From contig CAZEDB010000006.1 of NCBI GenBank assembly GCA_964510855.1, positions 16,502-80,501 on the forward strand: a stretch of DNA of 64,000 bases, in the 5' to 3' direction. The stretch is from UBA8828 sp964510855 (GTDB lineage: Bacteria > Verrucomicrobiota > Verrucomicrobiia > Opitutales > UBA953). A program made the position numbers and the translations under genes. The notes below the pieces were generated by a model. That model saw only the letters and a program-made list of their open reading frames with translations, did no database searches and was not told the origin of the DNA. How positions within the stretch are numbered: position 1 is the stretch's first letter; every line of letters starts with the position of its first letter. This document shows positions 26,974-36,006 of this stretch, piece after piece.

Positions 26974-26998
26974 CCAGCTTAGGCTGGGTAAGTTTTAC
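26974..26998 (+). terminator. Weak hairpin with short T tract after the LOG gene
   Basis: CCAGC-TTAG-GCTGG followed by GTAAGTTTTA. A 5-bp stem only, directly after the TAA, so a possible but weak intrinsic terminator. Confidence 0.35.
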
Positions 26999-27074
26999 CA
27001 TCGAGTCGTCAAAGCATCAGTGAGGCTTGCCGCAGGTGGTTTAGGTCGTTACGAACCAGCAGTCCTCGCCCGTT

Positions 27075-27677
27075 ATGTCGCCCACTCAAATTGAACACGT
27101 AGTCTTCCTCGCCCTTGGATTAGGTGTGTTTGTTTTCTGGCTGCGTGAGGTCCGGGCTACCCCCTCAGAGGAAGCACCCTTTTGGCCCGGCACAACGCGT
27201 TGCAGTTGGCAACCCATGCTCTTGGCGGCGGCGGGAGCCTTACTTTTAACCCTGGTTGAATCAGTACTCGAGATTCAACTCGGGGTCAGCGATGAACAAA
27301 GCCGAATTGAAGCTTCTTTCTTAATGGCCATGATGGGGGCCGCGATTGTCGAAGAAATAACCTTCCGAGGTTTTGCAGCCCCAGAAAGCCTAGCAGGTGT
27401 GCGCCTTTTGGCCACCGTCTTAGTTGGATCGCTCGTCTTCATGCTGCTTCATGGGCACGTCGTAAAATTTGCCGAGGGTGGCCTCGTACTGAATACAGAT
27501 GCTAAGGCCTTGGTTTCGGGCGGCTCGGCCTTTGCTATCTCGTGCTGGCTCTACCTTTGCCGCTTCAACCCCCTCAATCCCACCCGCTCCCTGGCCCCCT
27601 CTTTGGTAGGCCATACCGTGAGGAATCTTGCGGTCTTTGGCATTAAAGATGTCCAAGGTTTTGTGAGCTGGAATTGA
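27075..27677 (+). CDS. CPBP family intramembrane glutamic endopeptidase
   Basis: 200 residues with about five hydrophobic segments. The Abi/CAAX-type motifs are present: motif 1 VEEITFRGF with Glu93-Glu94 and Arg98, a following FMLLHGH, and a late VGHTVRN. These proteins are membrane-embedded glutamic proteases, sometimes used in bacteriocin self-immunity or protein maturation; the target here is unknown. No bacteriocin gene is near. It stands alone, 100 bp after the LOG gene and 42 bp before the GH109-like gene. Confidence 0.85.
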   Translation: MSPTQIEHVVFLALGLGVFVFWLREVRATPSEEAPFWPGTTRCSWQPMLLAAAGALLLTLVESVLEIQLGVSDEQSRIEASFLMAMMGAAIVEEITFRGFAAPESLAGVRLLATVLVGSLVFMLLHGHVVKFAEGGLVLNTDAKALVSGGSAFAISCWLYLCRFNPLNPTRSLAPSLVGHTVRNLAVFGIKDVQGFVSWN

Positions 27678-27719
27678 CCCGCAACCTAAACGAATTTCTG
27701 CTGTCCCAATCTTACCCTC

Positions 27720-29147
27720 ATGAGCACACCTGACGCCTCTTCCTCCCGTCGCGACTTTCTCCGCACCGCGGCCCTAGCCGGTCTCGGTCTGGGCATGGCC
27801 AACGGCTTAACCTCTAAGGCTGAGGCCGCACCCGACCCGCGCGCCTTGCTTTATACCGGCATCACCGAGATGGGCAAAATTCGCCCTCGCCCCGCAGGAG
27901 CTAAACCCGTTTGGAACTTAACCACCAAACCTCTCGAGAAAGTGCGCGTGGGGCATATCGGTCTGGCGCGCGGCATGACGCATGTAAACGACTGCCTTAA
28001 CTTACCCTTCGTAGAAGTAGTAGCGGTTTGCGACCTGCTCCAAGACCGGGCTCAGCGTGCAGCTGATACCATCAAAGCTAAAACTGGGAAAGCCCCGGTG
28101 GTCTATGCAGGTGATGAAAATGCCTGGGAAAAACTTTGTGAGCGTACCGACATCGATGTGGTATACGTCAGCACCCCTTGGGAATGGCACGTGCCCATGT
28201 GCGTCAAGGCGATGAAGGAAGGTAAACACGCCTTCGTTGAAGTCTCCCCTGCGGTCACGGTTGATGAATGCTGGAAGCTGGTCGACACTTCCGAACTTAC
28301 CCAAAAGCACTGCGTCGTTTTGGAAAACTGCTGCTATGGCGACAGCGAGTTATTTGTCCTCAACCTCGCACGCCAAGGTTTCTTTGGTGAACTCAAGCAT
28401 GCCGAGTGCGCCTATATTCACGACCTTCGCGAAGAACAGATGTTCCGCCTCGGAGCTGAAGGTGCCTGGCGCCGCAATTATCATACCTTCATTGATGGCA
28501 ACCTCTACCCTACCCATGGTTTAGGCCCGGTTGCCCAGTATCTCGGCACGAATCGCGGGGATGCCTTTGGCTACGTGGTGTCGATGTCTTCACCCGAGTA
28601 CAACCTTACCCAGTATCGCGATAAACATCAGCCCAACGGCGGCCGACATAAAGATGAGAAGTATATTTGCGGGGATATGAATACCTCGCTGATCAAAACC
28701 CGTCTTGGTCGCTCCATCATGATTCAACACGACGTGGTCAGCCCCCGTCCCTATTCCCGCATCAATGCACTCTGTGGTACCCGCGCTACCTTCTTTGGCT
28801 TCCCTGACCGGATGGCGGTTGATGGCGACAGCCACCGCTGGACCTACGAAGGAGCTACCATGACCAAGTTTAAACAAGAGAACGCTCACCCTCTATGGAA
28901 GAAGGTTGGTGATCTCGCGCGCAAAGTTGGGGGTCACGGCGGGATGGACTACATCATGAATTACCGGCTGCTGGACTGTATTCGCCAAGGTATCACTCCT
29001 GACATGAATGTCTACGATGCCGCCGACTGGTCCTGCATCTTAGAAATCTCTGCCTGCTCGGTGAAAAATGGCAGTATGCCAGTGCAATGCCCCGACTTCA
29101 CCCGCGGCGGGTGGAAGGATCTCAAGCCCCTAGAAGTGGTTAGCTAA
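27720..29147 (+). CDS. TAT-exported Gfo/Idh/MocA family protein, GH109-like
   Basis: 475 residues. The N-terminus has a twin-arginine signal (SSRRDFLRTAALAGLGLGMA, cut near AEA-AP). The NAD-binding Rossmann domain (about 75-200) follows, with VGHIGLARGMTHVNDCL and VVYVSTPWEWHVPMCVKAM. Downstream, VLENCCYGDSELFVLNLARQG and ECAYIHDLR resemble family GH109 alpha-N-acetylgalactosaminidases, which cleave by an NAD-dependent redox mechanism. A periplasmic role in removing terminal N-acetylgalactosamine is plausible but the substrate is an inference. It ends in a hairpin terminator. Confidence 0.88.
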   Translation: MSTPDASSSRRDFLRTAALAGLGLGMANGLTSKAEAAPDPRALLYTGITEMGKIRPRPAGAKPVWNLTTKPLEKVRVGHIGLARGMTHVNDCLNLPFVEVVAVCDLLQDRAQRAADTIKAKTGKAPVVYAGDENAWEKLCERTDIDVVYVSTPWEWHVPMCVKAMKEGKHAFVEVSPAVTVDECWKLVDTSELTQKHCVVLENCCYGDSELFVLNLARQGFFGELKHAECAYIHDLREEQMFRLGAEGAWRRNYHTFIDGNLYPTHGLGPVAQYLGTNRGDAFGYVVSMSSPEYNLTQYRDKHQPNGGRHKDEKYICGDMNTSLIKTRLGRSIMIQHDVVSPRPYSRINALCGTRATFFGFPDRMAVDGDSHRWTYEGATMTKFKQENAHPLWKKVGDLARKVGGHGGMDYIMNYRLLDCIRQGITPDMNVYDAADWSCILEISACSVKNGSMPVQCPDFTRGGWKDLKPLEVVS

Positions 29148-29171
29148 AAGAGGATCTTGAGTTTCAGACGC

Positions 29172-29203
29172 GAGGCCCAGTCCACGACTGGGCCTCTTGC
29201 TTT
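29172..29203 (+). terminator. Hairpin terminator after the GH109-like gene
   Basis: GAGGCCCAGT-CCACG-ACTGGGCCTC: a perfect 10-bp GC-rich stem, then TTGCTTTGC. The T tract is interrupted but position and stem strength suit an intrinsic terminator. Confidence 0.65.
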
Positions 29204-29242
29204 GCATTTGCCCACACCGACGAGTCCGTAAGACTAACGACT

Positions 29243-29692
29243 ATGGATGACGCTAATCGCGCGCGTTGGCAGAAGGGGGTGAGTTGTCCCACCGCCGAGT
29301 CCCTCGAAACCGAGGGAGAAGCGCTCGCCCGTCAGCTAGAGCCAGGAAGCACGCTCCTGCTCTACGGAGACTTGGGCGCAGGTAAAACCACCTTCACTCG
29401 TGGGCTGGCACGCGGCTGGGGAGTAAAGGGGGCCATCACCAGCCCCTCCTACGCTCTCGTACAAATCTATGATGGGCGTGACGGACGACACTTAGTACAC
29501 GTCGATGCCTATCGCTTGATTGGACCCGAACAACTTAAAGGACTCCTGCTCGATGAACTCGTGCAGGCGCAAGACCTCCTCGTCATCGAGTGGCCCGAAC
29601 GTTTAGACGATGCCCTTCCCAAAGGTGCCCTTCGCATTCAAATTACATCCCCGGCTGAAGGTGGACGTTATATTAGACTCCTAGAAGCCTAA
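29243..29692 (+). CDS. tsaE: tRNA N6-threonylcarbamoyladenosine synthesis ATPase TsaE
   Basis: 149 residues. Walker A LLLYGDLGAGKTTFTRGLARGWG, then ITSPSYALVQIYDG, a Walker B-like VHVDAYRLIGPE and LLVIEWPERL follow the known TsaE order. With TsaB and TsaD it forms the t6A37 modification of ANN-decoding tRNAs in the cytoplasm. Neither tsaB nor tsaD is in the window. Confidence 0.95.
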   Translation: MDDANRARWQKGVSCPTAESLETEGEALARQLEPGSTLLLYGDLGAGKTTFTRGLARGWGVKGAITSPSYALVQIYDGRDGRHLVHVDAYRLIGPEQLKGLLLDELVQAQDLLVIEWPERLDDALPKGALRIQITSPAEGGRYIRLLEA

Positions 29693-29760
29693 CAGACTTT
29701 CGGACTTGTAGTCTTAAAACTAATTTATTTTGAAGGCGTGTGCCAACGCGACGACAAGAC

Positions 29761-30192
29761 ATGGAATTTGAGGCTGCGACGGAGCACCTAAGAGGACGGG
29801 CTATTCTCGCTTGGCCCCTAGCCGCGCTCCCGACGTTCGTCTTGCAACTACTCACCCTTGATTGGGAACAAGATCCTGAAAATTTCGTATTTTCTACTTT
29901 CCTAGCCTTGGTAGCGGGTGCGGGTGCAACCATCCTCGCTGTCTTAGTCGGCTTTAGTTTACGGCTTGCAACTCGTAACCGGACCAAGGTTCGCCGCCTC
30001 TGCCTTGGGCTCACCCTTGTCGGTATTCTGCTCGCCTTAAGCTCCCTGATGGCGACCGCCAATAGCCCTCGCAATGCCCTGGGTTTGGCCGAGGAGCGTC
30101 TGGTGCCCCTCCTTGTCCTAGGGACCATCCTCATCGCCCTAGGCATGACCCATTGGCCACGTCCAGAACGTCCTGGAAGTCGTCGCGGCTAA
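29761..30192 (+). CDS. Small membrane protein of unknown function
   Basis: 143 residues from the ATG giving MEFEAATEHLRGR, or 150 from a GTG at 29740. Four hydrophobic segments are visible (about 20-37, 46-70, 82-100 and 119-134), separated by a short acidic loop and a basic loop (RLATRNRTKVRR) and ending in a basic Pro-rich tail. I recognise no family. It lies 68 bp after tsaE on the same strand and is convergent with typA after 5 bp. The frame shows normal protein-like composition, so it is probably a real gene. Confidence 0.7.
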   Translation: MEFEAATEHLRGRAILAWPLAALPTFVLQLLTLDWEQDPENFVFSTFLALVAGAGATILAVLVGFSLRLATRNRTKVRRLCLGLTLVGILLALSSLMATANSPRNALGLAEERLVPLLVLGTILIALGMTHWPRPERPGSRRG

Positions 30193-30197
30193 AGAAT

Positions 30198-32114
30198 TTA
30201 GGCAGTTAGGGTTTTCTCGAAGCGCTTGCGGTCACTCTCATTGAGGTAGCGCTTACGCATCCGAATAAAATTAGGGGTCACTTCTACGAGCTCATCGAGC
30301 TCGATGTATTCAAGGCAAGCCTCGAGGGACATCTTACGAGGGGGCTTAATGCGGGCCAAGTCGTCGGAACCTGCCGCCCGCACGTTGGTGAGCTTTTTAT
30401 TGTGCGACAAGTTAATCACCAAGTCATTATCCTTACAATGTTCGCCCACTACCATACCTTGGTAAACTTCATCTCCAGGTGAGACAAAGAAGTCACCGCG
30501 GTCGTAGAGACGGTCGAGGGAATAAGCGAAAACGGAACCTGGCTCGCCTGCGATCATCACGCCAGCGGAACGACGGGGTGGCTCGCCGCGGACGGGCTCG
30601 TAGCCAAGCAAGGTGTGATACATCACCGCCTCGCCTCGCGTGGTGGTCAGCATCAAGGTGCGCAAACCAAAGAGGGAACGCGAAGGAATCTTAAACTCCA
30701 TGTGGATCCAGCCACTGGTGCCAGCCTTGGCATCCATACTGCGGAGTTCACCCCGACGACCGAGGACGAGCGACATCACATCGCTTTGGCTAGCTTCAGG
30801 GCAGTCTACCGCCAGAGTTTCCACCGGCTCGCAAGAGACCCCGTCAATATCACGCAAGATGACGCGGGGTTTACCCACTTGAAGCTCATAACCCTCGCGA
30901 CGCATGGTTTCAATCAACACGCCAAGGTGCATCAAACCACGACCGGAAACTTGGAAGGCGTCGGCACCGGGCTCACGATCAACTCGGAGGGCGACATTGC
31001 GCTCGAGTTCGCGGGTGAGTCGGTCACCGACTTGACGACCCGTAACAAACTTACCATCGCGGCCAGCAAAAGGAGAGTCATTAACCCGGAAAGCCATCGT
31101 CACGGTAGGCTCGTCTACCTTAACGGGCGGCAAGGCTACAGGATTATCAATGTCCGCGATGGTCGCACCAATTTCCACGTTATCGAGACCTACCACGGCA
31201 ACAATGTCGCCCGCGGAAACTTCTTGAGCCTCGACCCGGCCTAGGGCTTCGAAGACTTCGACTTTTAAGGTGCGCTGGCGCGAGATCTCACCCGTACGAG
31301 AAACCATGCTCACGGGCATAGCCGGGCGCACCGTACCAGCGGTGACCCGACCGACTGCGATACGACCAACATAATCACTGTAAAGAATGGTCGTCACCAT
31401 AATCTGCAAAGAGTGAGCTAAGGCCTCTTCACGGGACTTAAACCCTGCAGCCGCACCACGAGGCGAACCAGGCGCATAGGGAGCAGGAATGAAATCTACA
31501 ATTGCTTGGAAGAGCTCCATCAAATCTTTCGGGCGCTTACCTTCTTCGGTCTTAGCACGATCGAGCGTGCCCCAACCTTCACGACCTGAAGCATAGACAA
31601 TGGGGAAATCGAGCGCGTACTCGGGAGCATCGAGCGCCACCAAGAGGTCAAAAATTTCATCAACCACGGCATCGGGCCGGGCCGATGATTTATCAATCTT
31701 GTTGATAACAACGATAGGCTTGAGGCCGAGGGCTAAGGCTTTGGAGAGCACGAAACGCGTTTGTGGCATGGGACCCTCAAAGGAGTCGACCACCAGCAAA
31801 CAACCGTCAGCCATGTTTAACACCCGTTCGACTTCGCCGCCGAAGTCGGCGTGGCCAGGAGTGTCGATGAGGTTAAGCTTATAGGGCTTGCCGTTGCGCG
31901 GATCAGTCCAGCGTACCGAACAATTTTTCGCGGTAATGGTAATGCCGCGCTCGCGCTCGAGGTCGCCCGAGTCCATAATCAAGCCGTGCTGACCGCCCGC
32001 AAGTTTGTCGAGGTCTTCAGCTCGGAACATGCCGGACTGATAAAGAAGCCGGTCGGTCAGGGTAGTTTTACCGTGGTCGACGTGGGCAATAATGGCGAGG
32101 TTGCGGATTTCCAT
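30198..32114 (-). CDS. typA: Ribosome-associated translational GTPase TypA/BipA
   Basis: 638 residues. The EF-G-like GTPase has G1 AHVDHGKTTLTDRLL, the switch region DSGDLERERGITITAKNCS, G3 DTPGHADFGGEVERVL and G4 NKIDK, followed by domain II, domain III/V and the BipA-specific C-terminal domain. It helps assembly of the 50S subunit and growth under cold or stress. The 165-bp region upstream includes an inverted repeat GGGTAAAGT...ACTTTACCC (32164-32172 and 32209-32217) that may fold in its leader. Confidence 0.97.
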   Translation of the reverse strand: MEIRNLAIIAHVDHGKTTLTDRLLYQSGMFRAEDLDKLAGGQHGLIMDSGDLERERGITITAKNCSVRWTDPRNGKPYKLNLIDTPGHADFGGEVERVLNMADGCLLVVDSFEGPMPQTRFVLSKALALGLKPIVVINKIDKSSARPDAVVDEIFDLLVALDAPEYALDFPIVYASGREGWGTLDRAKTEEGKRPKDLMELFQAIVDFIPAPYAPGSPRGAAAGFKSREEALAHSLQIMVTTILYSDYVGRIAVGRVTAGTVRPAMPVSMVSRTGEISRQRTLKVEVFEALGRVEAQEVSAGDIVAVVGLDNVEIGATIADIDNPVALPPVKVDEPTVTMAFRVNDSPFAGRDGKFVTGRQVGDRLTRELERNVALRVDREPGADAFQVSGRGLMHLGVLIETMRREGYELQVGKPRVILRDIDGVSCEPVETLAVDCPEASQSDVMSLVLGRRGELRSMDAKAGTSGWIHMEFKIPSRSLFGLRTLMLTTTRGEAVMYHTLLGYEPVRGEPPRRSAGVMIAGEPGSVFAYSLDRLYDRGDFFVSPGDEVYQGMVVGEHCKDNDLVINLSHNKKLTNVRAAGSDDLARIKPPRKMSLEACLEYIELDELVEVTPNFIRMRKRYLNESDRKRFEKTLTA

Positions 32115-32279
32115 GGACAGTTCTCTATCCTAGGGGCGTAGAGGGGTAATAGGTAGGGGGGAAGGGTAAAGTTAACAGAAAGGAGGCTTCAGACCTTTAG
32201 GGCTGAGGACTTTACCCATAAAGCAAGCCCCCAAGCACCAAGCCTGTGCCTAAGCCATTAGACTCCCAAACCCTTAGCC
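32115..32279. promoter_or_regulatory. Upstream region of typA with a 9-bp inverted repeat
   Basis: The 165 bases between the M3 peptidase stop and the typA start contain GGGTAAAGT (32164-32172) and its exact inverse ACTTTACCC (32209-32217), 36 bases apart. It could form a leader-RNA stem for typA on the minus strand. I cannot place a promoter with confidence. Confidence 0.3.
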
Positions 32280-34382
32280 CTAGGCTAAACCATCGCGAAC
32301 CAGCAAAGCCTCGGGGTCAGGATCTCGGCCCATAAACTCACGGAATAGGGCCTCAGGAGGCGTATCATTACCGCGGGCTAGTACACTCTTTCGAAACTGC
32401 AGACCCGTTTTGGGATTGAGCAACCCCTCTTGGCGGAATCGTCCAAAGGCGTCGGCGTCGAGCACTTCCGCCCATTTATAGGAGTAGTAGCCGGCAGCAT
32501 AGCCCGTCGCATCGCCAAAGAGGTGGGTGAAACGACGCGCCATCGAAGGTATGGGCTGACTCGAACGCGGGAACCAATCGGCTAAAGTTTCATTCCAGTG
32601 ACGATCCAGATCGGTTACGGTTCCGCTCGCGGCGCGCAGGTGAAGGTCTAAATCGAGTTTACCAAAGGCGAGCTGACGCATCGCAGCCGAGGCGGCGCGG
32701 AACGTAGCAGAAGCATCCAATTGGGTAAGCAGGCTATCGGGCAAAGGCTCTCCGGTTTCATGATGGCGAGCAAAGGTATCGAGCGACTCACGATACCAGC
32801 ACCAATTTTCTAAAATTTGGGAAGGGAGTTCGACAAAATCCCACGCCACGCGCGTTCCCGCCAACGATTCAATCTCTACTTCGGTTAAAAGGTGGTGCAG
32901 CAAGTGACCGAACTCATGGAACACGGTAGTGACCTCATCGTGAGTAAGCAGGGCCTGCTGACTAGCTACGGACGGAGTAAAGTTACCGCACATTAAGCCT
33001 AAGTGCGGCACCCATGTACCATCAGGTCGAGGCCCACCGGTACGGAGATGATTCATCCATGCTCCACCACGTTTCGATTCGCGAGGAAACCAATCGGTAT
33101 AGAAAGTGCCGAGATGACGGGCCCCATCGTGCAGTTCATAACAACGAACTTCAGGGTGCCATACCGATACTGGAGCACCTTCAGCCCGCTCACCACTGGC
33201 AGGAACCACCGTCCGTACTCCCGTGCTGGTATCGATGTGTAAAGTATCACGACCTAAGACCTTAAAGCCCATTAAATCACCGAAGAGCTGAAACATCCCA
33301 TTCACCACCCCATCAACAGGGAACCAAGGTCGGAGCGCTTCATTATCCAAGCCGCAACGTTCTTTGCGCAAGCGTTCGGCCCAAAAAGTAAACTCCCAAG
33401 GATGCAAGGGGCGAACCGCGTCTCCGGTCTGGGCCGCACGGTAAGCCTCCAACTCCGCCGTCTCAGCCTTAAAGCGATCGCGCACGCGGGCATGGAGATC
33501 CTCAACAAAACTTAAAGCCCGTGAACCCTGACGTGCCATCCGACGTGACAAGACCCAATCAGCAAAATGGGCCTTACCCAAAAGTTGGGCTTTCTCTTGC
33601 CGTAGGGCTAAGATGGTAGCGACGAGCGCCGTATTATCATACGGTGCCTGGGCGCCAACCGCCACACTCGCCTCCCAAGCCTGTCGGCGTAAAGCGACGT
33701 CTTCGGCATACATTAAAATCGGAAAGAGTGAAGGGGCGTGCAAGGTGAAGCGCCAGCCGTGGGCGAGGCCTTTGTTAGTCGCCGATTGTCGCGCGGCAGC
33801 ACGCGCAGACTCAGGCAAACCGATTAAGCGAGCCTCATCTTCAATCACTAATTCCCAAGCATTAGTTGAATCTAAAACATTCTCCGAATACTTCTGGGTA
33901 ACTTCGGCAAGCTGAGCATGGATGGCCGCAAGGCGCTCTTTGGCAGCGGGCTGAAGATCGGCGCCCGAGTCGATAAAACCTGCGAGGGTTTCGTCTAAAA
34001 ACCGACGCTTAACCCCCGTCAACTGCTGCGCCTCAGGTAATGCTGCATAAGCTTTGAGTATGGCCCAAATTCCAGCATCTAGAGGAATCGAAGAATAGAA
34101 GGCGGTGACTTCGGGCAACAAGGCATTGTAGGCCTTGCGCAACGCTGGTGAATTTAAAACTGAATCTAAGTGAGCGACCAAACCCCAAGCCACATCCAGC
34201 TCCCGAGTCGCCGCCTCAAGACCGAGCAAGGCGCTAGCATAATTTAAGGTGGCGTGATCCTGTGCGCGATAGGTCGCAAGCTGGAGACGGGCATGTTGCA
34301 GCGCCTGACGAATATCAGGCTCGGCACGCTCCGGGGTCAGACGTGACCAATCAGGCAAAAATGCGGGGTCTAGGAAGGACAT
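32280..34382 (-). CDS. prlC: M3 family oligopeptidase A-like metallopeptidase
   Basis: 700 residues, the standard length for the M3 oligopeptidase A / dipeptidyl carboxypeptidase group. The zinc motif is FHEFGHLLHHLL near residue 487, with the downstream Glu ligand in the ESLAGTRVAWDFVELPSQ region. The C-terminal YAAGYYSYKWAEVLDADAF is the family's substrate-binding box. It breaks down short peptides, including cleaved signal peptides, in the cytoplasm; no signal peptide is seen. It is divergent from the bifunctional-nuclease gene. Confidence 0.93.
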   Translation of the reverse strand: MSFLDPAFLPDWSRLTPERAEPDIRQALQHARLQLATYRAQDHATLNYASALLGLEAATRELDVAWGLVAHLDSVLNSPALRKAYNALLPEVTAFYSSIPLDAGIWAILKAYAALPEAQQLTGVKRRFLDETLAGFIDSGADLQPAAKERLAAIHAQLAEVTQKYSENVLDSTNAWELVIEDEARLIGLPESARAAARQSATNKGLAHGWRFTLHAPSLFPILMYAEDVALRRQAWEASVAVGAQAPYDNTALVATILALRQEKAQLLGKAHFADWVLSRRMARQGSRALSFVEDLHARVRDRFKAETAELEAYRAAQTGDAVRPLHPWEFTFWAERLRKERCGLDNEALRPWFPVDGVVNGMFQLFGDLMGFKVLGRDTLHIDTSTGVRTVVPASGERAEGAPVSVWHPEVRCYELHDGARHLGTFYTDWFPRESKRGGAWMNHLRTGGPRPDGTWVPHLGLMCGNFTPSVASQQALLTHDEVTTVFHEFGHLLHHLLTEVEIESLAGTRVAWDFVELPSQILENWCWYRESLDTFARHHETGEPLPDSLLTQLDASATFRAASAAMRQLAFGKLDLDLHLRAASGTVTDLDRHWNETLADWFPRSSQPIPSMARRFTHLFGDATGYAAGYYSYKWAEVLDADAFGRFRQEGLLNPKTGLQFRKSVLARGNDTPPEALFREFMGRDPDPEALLVRDGLA

Positions 34383-34465
34383 ACCCTAAATTGATACGGC
34401 TTTTACGGGTGAGCAAGCCGTCGCATCACGCTTGCCCTTCAGAAAGTCGCCGGGAGTATAGCGTC

Positions 34466-34915
34466 ATGGCCTCACCCGAAGCCCATATCGTCGAACACCT
34501 TCATGTCGTGCCCACCCAGCAAGGGACGGCGGTCTTTCTGGTTTTGCCTCATAAAACCCTCGTCATCCAAGTCGACCCTGCGGTCGGCGAAGCCCTACAA
34601 GCGGCAATTTCGGGCAAAGTGGCCGAACGTCCTTTAACTCACGACCTCATGCTCGCACTCCTGCAAGGGCTCGACGCTAAAGTTGAGCGCGTGGTGATTA
34701 GCGATATGCGCGAGGGTGTCTTTTTTGCCCGGGTGGTTATTAAACACGAGGGTGCCACTGCTACTCAAGTTGCCGAGGTCGATGCACGACCCTCCGATTC
34801 CTTGGTACTCGCGGTTAAATCTCGTGCCCCCGTTATGGTCATGCCCGCCGTAGCGGATGCCTGTGAAGATATGGCGGAGGCTTTAGCAAAACTCCGCCGC
34901 AAGGAAGAAGGGTGA
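34466..34915 (+). CDS. Bifunctional nuclease (BFN/DUF151) domain protein
   Basis: 149 residues from the ATG giving MASPEAHIVEHLHVV. It has the DUF151 pattern: FLVLPHKTLVIQVDPAVGEAL, the THDLMLALLQGLDAKVERVVISDM stretch, FFARVVI, and the hallmark EVDARPSDSLVLAVKSRAPVMV. Family members show nuclease activity in some organisms; their role in most bacteria is unclear. Its stop overlaps the GTG start of the dus gene (GTGA), so the two are translated together. Confidence 0.88.
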   Translation: MASPEAHIVEHLHVVPTQQGTAVFLVLPHKTLVIQVDPAVGEALQAAISGKVAERPLTHDLMLALLQGLDAKVERVVISDMREGVFFARVVIKHEGATATQVAEVDARPSDSLVLAVKSRAPVMVMPAVADACEDMAEALAKLRRKEEG

Positions 34916-35976
34916 AATCCGCTCTACCCGATGTGATGGTGGCAGGGACACGTCCCTCCGTGCTGGCGCCGATGCAGGACGTTACCACCACGGGTTTTTT
35001 CCGCGTGGTCGCCCGCCGCGGTGCTCCCGATTGGTTTGTGACTGAGTACCTGCGCGTCCATGAATCCTCAACCCCTGAGCGCCACATCGTTGAATCGATT
35101 GAGAGCCACGGTACGGGCCGTCCTGTTTTTGCCCAGCTCATCGGGGAAGATGTTACCCACATCATCCGAACCATTCGCTGGCTTGTAACCCGGTTGCCCG
35201 TGGCCGGGATTGATCTTAATCTCGGCTGCCCTGCCCCCAAAGTTTATCGCAAGAATGTAGGTGGCGGCCTGCTGCGCGATCCAGCAAAGATTGATGAACT
35301 ACTGCGCGCGATGCGGGCAGAGATTCCTGGCCGCTTTACGGTCAAAATGCGCTTAGGCTTTGATAGTCATGCCGCTCTCGCGCCCGTTACCGACTCGGTA
35401 GCCCGACACGGGGTTGATTTACTCACGGTTCATGGTCGGACGGTGAAGGGCTTATATTGGTCGGAGGTAGATTACACCGCGATTGGAGAAGCGGTACGGC
35501 GGGTGCCTTGTCCAGTCATTGCCAATGGCGACATTTGGAGTGCCGCCAAAGCCTCGCGCATTCTCGAAGCGACGGGCGCTTGGGGGGTGATGATGGGTCG
35601 ACATGCAATTCGTAACCCCTGGATTTTCCGCCAGTGGCGCGAACACCAATTAGGACAGCCCGTGTACCGTCCAACCTTGTCCGAAGTCCGAACCTACCTT
35701 GAGGATCTTGCTAGCGAATGCTGCGACGCCGATGTAGCGGATGATCGACGGGCTTCACGGCTGAAAAAGTTCCTCAACTTTATCGGCCTCGCCATCGATC
35801 CCGAAGGCCTATTTCTCAAAGAGATGCGTCGCACCGAAGGCATGACGGAACTCATGACCTGCTGCGACCGACACCTACTCGGAACCCGGGCCGACGAAGC
35901 CTATCCCGAGGAACCCCATCCTGGCTTAGTGGCGCGCCCTACGCGCGAAACCCAACAGGGCTGCGGATTAGAGTAA
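34912..35976 (+). CDS. dus: tRNA-dihydrouridine synthase (Dus family)
   Basis: 354 residues from a GTG that overlaps the previous stop. The FMN-binding TIM barrel begins SVLAPMQDVTTTGFFRVV; the catalytic cysteine lies in IDLNLGCPAPKVYRKNVGGGLLRDP, followed by FTVKMRLGFD, LLTVHGRTVKGLY, CPVIANGDIWS and GVMMGRHAIRNPWIF. It reduces specific uridines in tRNA to dihydrouridine. The subtype (A, B or C) is not clear; it is most like the DusB group. It is convergent with obg. Confidence 0.93.
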   Translation: MKSALPDVMVAGTRPSVLAPMQDVTTTGFFRVVARRGAPDWFVTEYLRVHESSTPERHIVESIESHGTGRPVFAQLIGEDVTHIIRTIRWLVTRLPVAGIDLNLGCPAPKVYRKNVGGGLLRDPAKIDELLRAMRAEIPGRFTVKMRLGFDSHAALAPVTDSVARHGVDLLTVHGRTVKGLYWSEVDYTAIGEAVRRVPCPVIANGDIWSAAKASRILEATGAWGVMMGRHAIRNPWIFRQWREHQLGQPVYRPTLSEVRTYLEDLASECCDADVADDRRASRLKKFLNFIGLAIDPEGLFLKEMRRTEGMTELMTCCDRHLLGTRADEAYPEEPHPGLVARPTRETQQGCGLE

Positions 35977-36006
35977 CCTTACGGCGCCCGACTTCGCCGG
36001 CTAAGA

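Noticed and set aside
27075..27677. Bacteriocin immunity protein
   Set aside because: CPBP motifs are present, but no bacteriocin precursor or export genes are near, so the narrower label is unsupported.
30198..32114. Plus-strand frames inside typA (for example 30615-31244)
   Set aside because: Their translations lack known motifs, while the minus strand encodes a complete, strongly conserved TypA.
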